A stretch of 11,018 nucleotides of DNA from Phoronis ovalis. Lineage: Eukaryota > Phoronida > Phoronidae. Under the pieces are notes generated by a model, which saw nothing but the letters and a program-made list of their open reading frames with translations, made no database searches and was not told the origin of the DNA. The DNA lies in contig JAOXYB010057223.1 in assembly GCA_028565635.1 (NCBI GenBank), positions 1 through 11,018 on the forward strand. The letters run 5' to 3'. Below are positions 1 to 8,225 of the stretch, in pieces (position 1 is the first letter of the stretch; each line of letters opens with the position of its first letter). Both the position numbers and the translations under genes were made by a program.

Positions 1-159
1 TGCAATTCCTTTCGCTCAAATAGCCAATTTAAACAGCGTACAATGATGATTCTTCGAATCGTCGTTGTCTTGTTTTAATTGCCCCGGGCTAAGGCAAGGT
101 TTAACGTAAGGCTTTGCACGTATGAAGTGAAGCAAAACCTTATTTGCTCATACTTTCAG
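1..159 (+). other. Intron end upstream of the first SMC6 exon in the window
   Basis: Non-coding sequence ending in a splice acceptor (CTCATACTTTCAG, AG at 158-159). It contains a short GC-rich patch (GCCCCGGGC near 82-90) but no exon that I can support. The preceding SMC6 exon must lie left of the window. Confidence 0.7.
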
Positions 160-338
160 GAGCATTTATTAAAGTGAGAGAAGATAAATGGGCTCTTGGT
201 GTTGAAAAGTGTGTTGGACCAGTTATCCAAGCTTTCTGTTGTCACGATTTCCATGATGAACAGGTGCTACAAGGCATTGTAAATGCTGAATGTACAGGAA
301 GATATAGAAAGCCATCTATCATAACCAGTAAATTCCAA
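160..338 (+). CDS. SMC6: SMC6 exon: hinge domain, first part visible
   Basis: Starts after TTTCAG inside a split codon (two bases here) and ends at CAA|GTGAGT in phase 0. It reads [18 protein letters not shown] and continues through [14 protein letters not shown] to [10 protein letters not shown]. This matches the SMC6 hinge segment that in vertebrates reads GACIHLRDPELALAIESC, with AYCCHNHADERVL following. The hinge makes the SMC5-SMC6 heterodimer contact and binds single-stranded DNA. Confidence 0.93.
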
Positions 339-3300
339 GTGAGTATTTATTTCAGTTATTTAAACTGCATAATAACCAAAAAAGTCTAACAGTACCAACT
401 GCACTCTGGTTTATCTTCACACTATTCCTCAAGTGCAGGTCAGAAGTTGGGAGAGTTTGTGCTACAGTAGTGACAGTTTTCAGGTGGCTTTAGAGAGTTT
501 GATAAAACCCCTTCAACTAGCAAAAAACTAAATTTAAATTTCGAAAATTATAATAAAAAATTTAAAAAAAAGTAAAATATGCTGTAATTTTCAAAAAATC
601 AAACCTGCCCTAACTTAAACCCTGGGCCTGTATGCAGAGGTCAGTGGTGAAAGTTTGTTGATTGTAGAGCTCTGTGTTGCTAACCTTGTATAAGGAAAGC
701 TGCAGTGCTTCTGTTAGTAACAGATTATTGCTGTAGATGTAATTTTTTCAACTGGATGTTAAGAAAATGTTTTTTATTTCAGGATAGAGTTTATGATGTC
801 AAATATGTAAGTAGATTTTGTGTACACATAAAGTGATATGCCTTACTTATATTTGTCAGATCAACTTTCAAAAATAAATACTGCACAGTGTGCAAGTTAA
901 CCTTAACTTAGATATTCTTTGAAGCTAGAAAATGAAGTACACAATTGTAAAGGAATATATATAGTCTGAAACTAAATAATACCAAATCTTAGTTGTTATA
1001 CCTAGTTTGAATTGTGGGATTTGCTGTTGAGGTCTGGCATCAACCATTAACCATTTAAAATTTCAGTGGAATTTGGAATGATCATCGACTGCATCCAATT
1101 CTCAAACAGGCCTCATATTCCTCATCTTACTACTCAATATGTTGATAATGCATAGCAGCATCTAATTTAGTGGCCCCTTCAAATGTACATTTTTTTACAA
1201 TTAGGTTTGCTCTGTTTGATAAATAGTTCTTTTTCATATATAATAATTGTTATTTTACAGAAAGCCCAAACTCGTGATTTCCCTACCGTATATGATATGA
1301 TTGACGTGGATGATGCTACTGTGATGAACGTGCTGATCGACCAGAGAACCATTGAAAGTATTATCTTAATTGAAGACAGTCCAACAGCCAGAGATATCAT
1401 CAAGAACAGACCACCTAGAAACTGTAATCAGGTGAGCATAGTCATATGTTTGACTTGGGAGTTCTTGATATCACATGACTGTAGAAAGTGTTTGCTAAAA
1501 AAATTGTAGGAATGAATCTTGTGTTGGATACCTTAATTCTCGTAGGGACTGTTTTGCTCCCTGTTTAAGAAGACCAACCCTTTTGGCCACACTGTATTCA
1601 ATATTTTTTTTGTTCGTGAAATGCTTAGAGGCCCATCACCCGTGGTTCATCGTAGAACACCCTGCCCTTGTACATTTAAAGTTCCTTTGCATATAAAACA
1701 GTTTATGTACTATAATTCTATTGTTACATTTGTTTTGCAGGCATTTACTTTGGTTGGTGATCAAGTGCTTAAAGAGCCTACCTTTCGTTATTACTCAAAT
1801 CAAGAACACAATCCAACAGCAAAGTATTTAGGAGGAAATGTCGACTCACAGATAGAGTATGTACTGGCTAAATTATGTAAACATCAACTCACAGATAGAG
1901 TATGTACTGCCTGTAAATTATATAAACATCAACTCACAGATAGAGTATGTACTGACTGTAACTTACATAAACTTCGACGCACAGATAGAGTATATACTGA
2001 CTGTAAATTATATAAACATCAACTCACAGATAGAGTATGTACTGACTGTGAATTATATAAACATCAACTCGCAGATAGAGTATGTACTAACTGTAACTCA
2101 CATAAACTTCGACGCACAGATAGAGTATGTACTGACTGTAAATTATATAAACATTGACTCGCAGATAGTATGTACTAACTGTAAATTATATAAACATCAA
2201 CTCACGGATAGAGTATGTACTAACAGTAACTTATATAAACATCGACTCACGGATAGAGTATTATGGATAACAAAAATAACATTGTAAATTGCAAGAATGT
2301 AAGAGTCCAGTATTTCGGGTCAAACCAGTAAAACATATAATATGCCTATTTTCAATTGAAGGTCTATTTTAGAATCTGCTGTTTAGACCTTTATTATAAA
2401 GGGTAGATTAAGTAATAGGGTCTTGGTTATTTATAAAATGTTCTAAAAAGTATTTATCGATGTTGCTGAAATAGAAACATTTTTAAACTCTTGTCTTGTT
2501 GCAGGAAGTACAAACAAGAACAGAGTAATTACCAGGCAAAGCTTGCAGATATGCAGCAGCGTGGTAAAGAAATTGATATGGACATCAGAAACAACCAGAC
2601 ACAAGCTAACAGGGGTCAGCAACAACTTATGAAGATAGGTGAAAAAATTAGGAACACTGAGAGGGTCAGTATACATGGTGTATCATTTTATTTATGATGT
2701 TACGCTTTTCAAGACCAGCGTATGGATTTGATTTTTCAATGAAATTGTTTGGAACTTGAAGCAGCGTTGTGGAAGTGTCATTTACATATTTTTAATGGCA
2801 TTTGTTCACATTCAGTTAGCATCATACATTGTTTCCAGTACAAATTGCTACCTAGACTAAAACTAATATGACCTGCTTTTAAGGTTGTCATTACATGTTC
2901 TTCTCAAGTTGTTCTGATTCTGAAATTGTTTTTTTTTTACAGGAAATAAATGAGCTGCAGAGTGATGAGGAACCCACTCCTGAAGATGTGTCTACTTTAG
3001 TAAGAACTTGTTAATACAGAAATGACTTGGCATTCGTAATACAGCTGTCATAGTTACATAGTGCTGTTGTTTGTGTCATAGATACCCCCGAGCAGAATCT
3101 CTGGCTTATTTGTAGCATGTCACCAGACATGTGAGAAAATGTAAACCAGACATGGAGTGATTGACCCAAATTTGTGTTTAAGATTGATCTTTGGTTGGGT
3201 GTTCAGTTTGGTCAGATATTGAGTCGTGGTTGAATAAATAAGCACATAATTAAGATTGTTTAGCACTTGCAAATTGTAAAAGTCCTGAATCGAAAGTTTA

Positions 3301-6300
3301 AATACCTGACTGTGATATCAGGCAATATTGTACAAATGAAACATGTTTGCCAGAAAACGTTTGCATATTCGTATATTACATAACCATTGATAATTAATGT
3401 AAGGCCCATGTATATTTTTATGTTAGTAATTTATACAGGATTTGTGCAGTAATTTATATTGTAAGATCATTGTTAAGTTTTAGAATTTTGCAGAGACAAA
3501 ATCATAGGAGTAACATGTAATCTTTATCTTCAGGAAGAAGAAGTAGCGGGACTAGAAGAACAGATTCAGAGACAAGATGAGAGGCGTGAAAACCTGCGAG
3601 TCAAAATGGATGAAGAGAAACAAGCCATTGCGGAATCTCAACAAAACTATGATGGAATTGATTCTAGGCTGAAAGAAGTAGCAGACAATGCCGACCCACT
3701 TAAGGTATCGTTTAGCAAGCAGGGGCTTGTAGATGAAATACTAAAAGAACTCTGATATATCACTTTTCCAGCTATTTTATCTAAATATTGCTAGTATTCA
3801 TGCAAAATTAATCCCTCCCTGCCTTAGTTAAAGTTGTTTCACTATAGTTTATGGAAATATGACTCGGTGGTGAAACTGCAATACATCTTCACACTGGAAA
3901 TATACAGTGTTATTGGCAATGTAAACATTCACTCTCACACCCCACTGACACTTATCTAAACTAACACATTTGAAAACTTTATTCATGTTTCTTTCGGAAC
4001 TTTCTAGTAATTCTGCTTTACTTCTTTAGGAAGATTTAGCTGAAGCTGAGAGACAGATAGAGAAAGCCAAACATGACAAAAATCACTATCAGCAGAAGTT
4101 AAATGAACAGCAACGCCGATTACGAGAAACAGAGAAAAGTTATGAAGATAGTAAAGCTGTCTATGAAGTATGTTGAATTTCATAGTAATATTTAAAAACT
4201 GCCTTTTAATTTCTGATAGCTATGGTGTACAAATAAACAATTTTCGAAGGAAATATTTGACTTGATTAAAATGATAAGGTGTTGGTTCTGTTTTAAAGAT
4301 ATTTCGAGAACTTTTCACATTTGCATGGATTATTTCTTTATTTACATCAGAACACTCTGCAGAAAGCTGAAAGGATCTGCGAAAAGGTTAAGACAAGGCG
4401 AAAAGTCCGGGAAATTGAATTAGAAATAGAGGAATATCTCAAACGAGTGCGTGAAGAAGAAAAGCAGTAAGTAAATCACATGTATAATACAAACCATAAA
4501 ATAGACTACGACCCATTTTCGACCTGGGATAAAACGGGCGGTCCATATTCTAAGGCTATGATATAGTTTTACGGCCTTGCTTTTGGATGAAAGGGATAGC
4601 AAATCAGTGGTCAGCATCTCAAGCCTTCGTGGCGTAGTGGTTAATGCACTCGATTTTTCACTGTTTTCAGATATCACCAGGGCAGGTTCGAATCCGCCAG
4701 GAGCTTTCTTGATTACTTATAATATGAGTTATTTCTAGAGTGTATTTATAGCATGCCTTACATAATGATTTATTATACTTATATTAAACTTAATGACCAT
4801 TACACAATCATAAATTTATTTTTATGCTTTGTACAACATATATCGTTATATATTTCTGCCGGAACAGAATCTCTATAAAGGGTCCTTTCTATAGTATAGT
4901 TTCGGGTCCATGTACATATTTTGACGCGATATATAGTTTAAATCTTATTGTGATGGTTTTTGGTTTATGGCATTGTTAACTATTTTCTTCTCTTCTTTGA
5001 ACCTTGTGTATTCTAACCAATCACTATGTAGTTTTGAGTGCTGTATGTTTTCATTTGGAAAATGAAATAGAAGAACCTTGTAAAAGAAAATGTATAAAGC
5101 AACCTTAATTCAATGTTTGAGTTTTTAAACTTTTTCAAGGCTGTTTCAATACTTGTTTTGGTAAATCGATCAATTCTTTACACGTGTTGCATGCCCACTT
5201 TCTTTTACCTTTCATTTTTTTATGTTTTGTTATCAATGTACCAGTTTGTTTTTTGTGCTTTTTTATTGTTTTTTTAGACGTGGAAATGCTGATGAAATTA
5301 CAAAAAAGTACCATGAAAGAAGTGGAAGTTACAGCAAAATTAAGAAAGAAATCGATACGTTTCGCAATTTTCTTGAAGTAAGTATTAATCTCATTCTTAA
5401 GAAGTATTTTATTATTCAATTGTAGAATTGAAACTGTTTCAGCTGACAGTTTATAAACTATTCTTAAACTCCCTGATTTCCAACCAGTATGCTGATAAAT
5501 TTTCTTTTTTCTTGCTTTACCTTTCTGCGTTTCAAATATTCTACAGAAATTGGACAATCTAATACAAGCTCGTCAGAAACAGTATTATGATCTTCGTCGT
5601 TCCATTGCGCTTAGAGCACGTTATTTCTTCACTGCCATGTTAGGAAACCGAAACTACATTGGAAAGATGACATTTGATCACCCTAATGAGAGCCTTGAGT
5701 TACAAGTAAATAGTTTTAATTTTATTTCTTGACCAATGAACACTATTGAAACTCTTGGTGGACTATGTGCAGTATTTTTGATGTCTTAGTTATTTTCTAA
5801 TCAATTCTATGACCAGAAACTAACCACAATAGTAGTTTGACACTTTTCTCTATAGCGCATATTTTGCTGTAGGAGTGGAAATCTAATATGTAATCAGTAA
5901 CATGCTAACTTGCAATTTTTCTAGTTATTTGCACCCTGAAGTTTCAAGAAAAAAAAATGCTACAAATATATAGGCAGTATTTTCATTTTATTGTTAAAAT
6001 TTTCCCTTAATGTATACTACAAGCAAATTGCTATTAAATAAAAAGAAACATGTTACAAAGATTAACTCACGTGGTTGAAAGGAAAACTGCACATGGCGTA
6101 GCTGATGCTCACCAAGATTTCAATGTTCATTCTTCAACAGAGTTTACTTGCAGTTTGAAGGCATTGTTTTACATTTTTAGAGTTTACGCAAAATAATCGA
6201 CAAGCGAAATACCCGATGGGTTATAATGCGTGCTAATCTTTGCAATCGTGTTCAGATTTTCTTCAGCACCCTATGCTCCAAATTCGAAAATAAAACACAG

Positions 6301-8225
6301 TCTGCGACTTTTGGGAAACTTAGGTTTGAGCACGAAAGAGAAGAACTGGACATACAAGTAACTACATATGAAAATAAAGCTAACTGTAACCACCTTGGTA
6401 TGATAATAAGAATCAGGGGAGGATGTATAGCATTTGGCAATGTTCAAAGTCATTGCGGAATTTCGAAGAGAAAATGGTAGAAATAGGTTCTATAATCATT
6501 GATTGATACTATTACAAGTAGTCCAGTGGAATGATTTTTGTGAGGAAAATAAAAATGTCATCTCTTTAAGAACAGAATTTTAAATCAATCTCTTATTAGT
6601 GTTAAATACTAATTAGTTTCTAATACTTTTTAATATTCATTGCAGGTTCAGCCTTCGTCATCACATAAGGAAACCACTGCTGATATGAAGTCTCTATCAG
6701 GTGGTGAACGATCCTTTGCTACAGTCTGCTTCATTCTGTCTCTGTGGGAGGCAATGGAGTCACCATTTAGGGTTTTAGATGAATTTGATGTTTTTATGGT
6801 AGGTATTTTTCAATAATCAGCTGATCATAGATAATCGTATAAATATTTAAAAGAAAAACAAAAATTATATGCATGGAATTTATACAAGTGTAGCATGATG
6901 TTTGTACTGTCTTAGCTGCGACTAGAAAGGTTGCTTATGTGTCCAGATTTTATAAAGGTTGCCTAGTTTTCTGTGTTATCCACAGAGTTTATCTGCTTTT
7001 AAATAGTAAATTGGCAAGATAACACACTTTTTTTCCAAATATATATTACAGTTGTCATATTCCTTGTGACAATAAATCTGTTTAAAGCAGCTAGAAACAT
7101 GATTGGTGTTGGGATAAATATTTAGCAGATATTTTGATAATACATTTTATTTTTGAATCCACACTGAGGTCATCGTTTCGCTAAATTGCAAAATATCAAC
7201 ATTTATAGTCTGTGGAGTATCTTGTCAAATTTTGATGATCTTAAGATAACTAAAACCAATTGACCACTTGTGCCAAATAGCACGTCACCAAAACTCCAGG
7301 AATCTACTCATGGTTTCATATGCTATAACACCTCCACACTGACTGTTAGGAGTGTATGACAGAAGGCATCTTACAACTTGAGTACGATCATGACAGTTGT
7401 ATACCCATTGCGTATGACATATCAGGAGAACCAGTTTTAACTAGATCCATTCCTGATATTCATGTTGGCATACTATTATTACTGGTTTAGAACCATGGGA
7501 GCTGGTATTTGTTGCATATGAGAACAGAAAACCAATTAAATGCCCATTTTACTAGATTGCAGAGGTATCTACTATTTCTAGGGTTTAATCCAGTGTTTTG
7601 CAGGCTTGCATATGAATAACAGGAAAGTTAGTTTCAAATGTACCAGACAAGGAGACAACTTCGTATAGACTTTCCACGAAGATGTCATAATACAAACCCT
7701 CTGTGTTGTAGGATCTGGTAAATCGCCGAACTTCAATGGACATGATGCTTGAAGAAGCCAGAAGCCAGTGTTATCGACAATTTGTATTCTTGACCCCTTT
7801 GAACATGTCGTAAGTCAAAATTATTTTAAAACTGAGATAAAACTAAAGCGTATAACAACTGATGTTTATCATACTTCTATAATAAGTAAAGTTGCTTGGT
7901 TTGTTTCACTACAGAAATTACTTTTGCGTTACATCAGAGCTCGTAATTTTATGTTTGACTCATAAATAACTAGTGTGCTAAGTGTTGACATTTTATTAAA
8001 ATTGTGTTCCCAATTAAACACCTGATATCAAACATTTTGACTGAATTGTTGTAAGAATAGAGAAATTGCTATAGCCAGCTGCTGCTTTTGTGTTGCAGTG
8101 AACTCAGACCAGGACCAGAATTAAAAATTTATCGTATGCCTGATCCAGAGAGAGGCCAAGGAGTTCTACCTGAAAGCTTTCGTCCACAAAATGATGCGGA
8201 TGATGACGATCAAACACAAAAATAG
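160..8225 (+). CDS. SMC6: SMC6, 3' half of the gene (14 constitutive coding exons plus one alternative)
   Basis: This is the ATPase subunit of the nuclear SMC5/6 complex, which acts in recombination repair, replication fork processing and silencing of extrachromosomal DNA. Join: 160-338, 783-806, 1261-1431, 1741-1856, 2505-2664, 2943-2999, 3534-3704, 4030-4167, 4351-4466, 5278-5377, 5547-5705 (or 6181-6357), 6646-6798, 7712-7809, 8099-8225. Every junction is GT-AG and every phase agrees. The product has 588 complete residues after a split codon: half a hinge, a long charged coiled coil with ADPLK, then the C-terminal head with [35 protein letters not shown] and DPERGQ. The order and spacing follow vertebrate SMC6 throughout. 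SMC5 is excluded by these motifs. The start codon, Walker A and promoter lie left of the window. Identification is by family recall, not by a search; exon joins are inferred from splice consensus and homology. Confidence 0.95.
339..782 (+). other. SMC6 intron
   Basis: Donor GTGAGT, acceptor TTATTTCAG. It has a very AT-rich stretch at about 520-600 with A and T runs. I see no gene or repeat family in it. Confidence 0.75.
783..806 (+). CDS. SMC6: SMC6 24-nt microexon (hinge)
   Basis: Eight codons, DRVYDVKY, between TTTTTATTTCAG and GTAAGT, with phase 0 on both sides. The peptide fills exactly the place of NEIYDVRH in vertebrate SMC6, between the SKFQ end of the previous exon and the [10 protein letters not shown] start of the next. 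The homology, the frame and two strong splice sites make it a real microexon. Without it the hinge would lose eight residues but keep frame. Confidence 0.88.
807..1260 (+). other. SMC6 intron
   Basis: Donor GTAAGT after the microexon, acceptor TTATTTTACAG. No other feature recognised. Confidence 0.75.
1261..1431 (+). CDS. SMC6: SMC6 exon: hinge domain, middle
   Basis: Fifty-seven codons, phase 0 to phase 0, from TTTTACAG to CAG|GTGAGC. It reads [18 protein letters not shown], then [19 protein letters not shown] and RPPRNCNQ. This corresponds to the HPDFPTVLTALEIDN, LIDMRGIETVLLI and KPPKNCREA stretch of vertebrate SMC6, the typical alternating strands and helices of the SMC hinge. Confidence 0.95.
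1432..1740 (+). other. SMC6 intron
   Basis: Donor GTGAGC, acceptor TTTGTTTTGCAG with a strong pyrimidine tract. An open frame enters the next exon from this intron but carries no coding similarity here. Confidence 0.75.
1741..1856 (+). CDS. SMC6: SMC6 exon: end of hinge and start of returning coiled coil
   Basis: Begins in phase 0 with [10 protein letters not shown] and ends GNVDSQI plus two bases of a Glu codon, at AGATAGA|GTATGT. It matches EAFTADGDQVFAGRYYSSE and DVDSEIS of vertebrate SMC6. The donor at 1857 is the only one nearby that gives the phase needed by the next exon (first base at 2505) and makes the protein length agree with the family. The last 14 bases of the exon are also the start of a ten-copy tandem array. 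Confidence 0.9.
1842..2261 (+). repeat. 45-bp tandem array crossing an exon/intron boundary (about 10 copies)
   Basis: The marker GATAGAGTAT starts at 1851, 1894, 1939, 1984, 2029, 2074, 2119, 2164, 2207 and 2252, giving spacings of 43, 45, 45, 45, 45, 45, 45, 43 and 45. The copy at 2164 lacks two bases (GATAGTATG). Two spacer types occur, one with AAATTATATAAACATCAACT and one with AACTTACATAAACTTCGACG. They follow each other A-B-A, A-B-A, A-B', so there is a partial 135-bp higher-order period. Copy 1 contains the end of the preceding SMC6 exon and its working splice donor. Eight copies keep GTATGT; the copies at 1984 and 2252 have GTATAT and GTATTA. Coordinates, spacings and copy types are read directly from the sequence. 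Confidence 0.95.
1857..2504 (+). other. SMC6 intron carrying the tandem array
   Basis: Donor GTATGT, acceptor CTTGTCTTGTTGCAG. The first 400 or so bases are the 45-bp array. The remainder, about 2262-2504, is AT-rich with no feature I recognise. Confidence 0.8.
2505..2664 (+). CDS. SMC6: SMC6 exon: C-terminal coiled coil
   Basis: Completes a split Glu codon, then reads [20 protein letters not shown] and on to GEKIRNTER, ending GAGAGG|GTCAGT in phase 0. It is rich in Q, K, E and R in heptad-like spacing, as expected for the coiled-coil arm returning from the hinge to the head. Joined directly to VDSQIE it gives the same arm length as vertebrate SMC6, so no exon is missing in the array. Confidence 0.9.
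2943..2999 (+). CDS. SMC6: SMC6 short exon: coiled coil
   Basis: Nineteen codons, [19 protein letters not shown], phase 0 both sides, between a T-run acceptor (TTTTTTTTTACAG) and GTAAGA. It aligns with the vertebrate SMC6 stretch EIRELENIEEHQSVDIATL. Too short to be found as an open frame, but supported by homology and splice sites. Confidence 0.9.
3000..3533 (+). other. SMC6 intron
   Basis: Donor GTAAGA, acceptor TTTATCTTCAG. No repeat or RNA feature recognised. Confidence 0.75.
3534..3704 (+). CDS. SMC6: SMC6 exon: coiled coil ending ADPLK
   Basis: Fifty-seven codons, [14 protein letters not shown] at the start and [11 protein letters not shown] at the end, phase 0 both sides. The terminal ADPLK is a conserved SMC6 landmark (LSELADPLK in vertebrates). 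The highly charged heptad pattern is that of the SMC arm. Confidence 0.95.
3705..4029 (+). other. SMC6 intron
   Basis: Donor GTATCG, acceptor TTTACTTCTTTAG. Nothing else recognised. Confidence 0.75.
4030..4167 (+). CDS. SMC6: SMC6 exon: coiled coil
   Basis: Forty-six codons starting [14 protein letters not shown] and ending YEDSKAVYE, phase 0 both sides, donor GTATGT. It corresponds to the vertebrate segment after ADPLK (DELNLADSEVDNQKR and onward). Charged alpha-helical composition. Confidence 0.93.
4351..4466 (+). CDS. SMC6: SMC6 exon: coiled coil
   Basis: Starts in phase 0 after TTTACATCAG with [19 protein letters not shown] and ends with two bases of a Gln codon at GCA|GTAAGT. An in-frame TAA follows within the intron, which fixes the donor. 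QKAERIC aligns with SQARQIC of vertebrate SMC6. Confidence 0.92.
4467..5277 (+). other. SMC6 intron with a tRNA-derived element
   Basis: At 811 bases this is one of the longer introns here. It holds a tRNA-like element near its start. The rest is AT-rich, with long T runs before the acceptor at 5277. Confidence 0.75.
4621..4710 (+). mobile_element. tRNA-like SINE head or tRNA pseudogene
   Basis: An RNA polymerase III type 2 promoter is visible: an A box in TGGCGTAGTGGTTAATGC (from 4630) and a perfect B box GGTTCGAATCC at 4685-4695. Flanking AAGCCTT (4621) and AGGAGCTT can pair as an acceptor stem with a bulge, and GGCAGG/CCGCC as a T stem with an extra A. The A-to-B distance and the unpaired middle do not give a clean anticodon arm, so a working tRNA is unlikely. 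A tRNA-derived SINE fragment is the better reading. I could not define target-site duplications or the 3' limit. Confidence 0.6.
5278..5377 (+). CDS. SMC6: SMC6 exon: coiled coil approaching the head (neck)
   Basis: One base completes the Gln codon, then [16 protein letters not shown] and on to [11 protein letters not shown], ending GAA|GTAAGT in phase 0. It matches the GDREEIMRQYQEARE segment of vertebrate SMC6. Its end is the junction shared by the two alternative exons that follow. Confidence 0.93.
5547..5705 (+). CDS. SMC6: SMC6 exon, version a: neck and start of C-terminal head
   Basis: Fifty-three codons, phase 0 both sides, from ATTCTACAG to CAA|GTAAAT. It begins [20 protein letters not shown], then LRARYFF and [15 protein letters not shown]. 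This is the direct counterpart of vertebrate FRRCLTLRCKLYF followed by GKMNFDHKNETLSI, so it is the canonical version. It is followed 475 bases later by a related second copy of the exon. In the family this stretch is the last turn of the coiled coil and the first strands of the C-terminal ATPase lobe, next to the kleisin (NSE4) binding neck. Confidence 0.95.
5706..6180 (+). other. SMC6 intron between the two related exons
   Basis: Donor GTAAAT, acceptor TTTTACATTTTTAG. No coding or repeat feature recognised in it. Confidence 0.75.
6181..6357 (+). CDS. SMC6: SMC6 exon, version b: divergent duplicate, probably mutually exclusive
   Basis: Fifty-nine codons, open throughout, phase 0 both sides, between ACATTTTTAG and CAA|GTAACT. 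It reads [20 protein letters not shown], then [10 protein letters not shown] and [15 protein letters not shown]. It lines up with the preceding exon without gaps except for six extra residues between the FF and GK pairs: 26 residues before FF and 13 after GK in both. About 14 of 43 aligned positions are identical, and these are the family-conserved ones (R, R, FF, GK, F, H, E, L, Q). Both copies join in frame to NFLE before and VQPSSSH after. Including both also keeps frame, so a tandem-inclusion form cannot be excluded. Use is inferred; no transcript data. Confidence 0.8.
6646..6798 (+). CDS. SMC6: SMC6 exon: ABC signature motif and Walker B
   Basis: Fifty-one codons, phase 0 both sides, from TCATTGCAG to ATG|GTAGGT. 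It contains [18 protein letters not shown], the ABC signature that contacts the nucleotide bound to the partner head. [20 protein letters not shown] follows, with hydrophobic Walker B VLDE and the catalytic Glu. The region is nearly identical to vertebrate SMC6 ([14 protein letters not shown] and CLDEFDVYM). All key catalytic residues are present, so the ATPase is expected to work. Confidence 0.98.
6799..7711 (+). other. SMC6 intron, longest complete one in the window
   Basis: Donor GTAGGT, acceptor CTCTGTGTTGTAG, 913 bases. It splits the head just after Walker B. I found no third copy of the duplicated exon and no convincing gene on either strand. Confidence 0.75.
7712..7809 (+). CDS. SMC6: SMC6 exon: D-loop and switch region of the head
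   Basis: Starts in phase 0 with [17 protein letters not shown] and ends [10 protein letters not shown] plus two bases of a Ser codon at TC|GTAAGT. It corresponds to MVNRRIAMDLIL and RQFILLTPQSMS in vertebrates, the post-Walker-B D-loop and the switch strand of the ABC fold. Confidence 0.96.
8099..8225 (+). CDS. SMC6: SMC6 last coding exon
   Basis: Follows GTGTTGCAG, completes the Ser codon and reads [20 protein letters not shown], then LPESFRP and an acidic tail [11 protein letters not shown] before TAG at 8223-8225. Vertebrate SMC6 ends the same way (RMSDPERGQTTLPFRP, then EEDDDQR), so the C terminus is complete and of normal length. Confidence 0.97.

Noticed and set aside
1842-2261. CRISPR-like array
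   Set aside because: Units are contiguous and vary together. There are no unique spacers, and the host is eukaryotic.
1621-2287. Two overlapping open frames of 178 and 142 codons with periodic peptides ([13 protein letters not shown] and [13 protein letters not shown] types)
   Set aside because: They are products of the 45-bp array having few stops and a unit length divisible by three. Only 1741-1856 is coding; the SQIE peptide recurs because the array copies the end of that exon.
4621-4710. Functional tRNA gene
   Set aside because: The A and B boxes are good but the T stem has an extra base, the acceptor stem is bulged and no clean anticodon arm can be drawn by eye.
5135-5557. A 140-codon open frame on the - strand
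   Set aside because: It lies antisense to the SMC6 exon at 5278-5377 and its flanking introns, is Lys-rich because of T runs, and shows no family features.
6226-6480. The open frame extending past 6357 as a separate small gene
   Set aside because: Only 6181-6357 resembles SMC6. Beyond GTAACT the translation loses similarity, so the extension is read-through into the intron.
7230-7480. A kinase-like peptide on the - strand ([12 protein letters not shown], resembling the DVWSFG motif)
   Set aside because: Only one short stretch fits, stops interrupt every frame around it, and no other kinase motif is in order. Probably chance.
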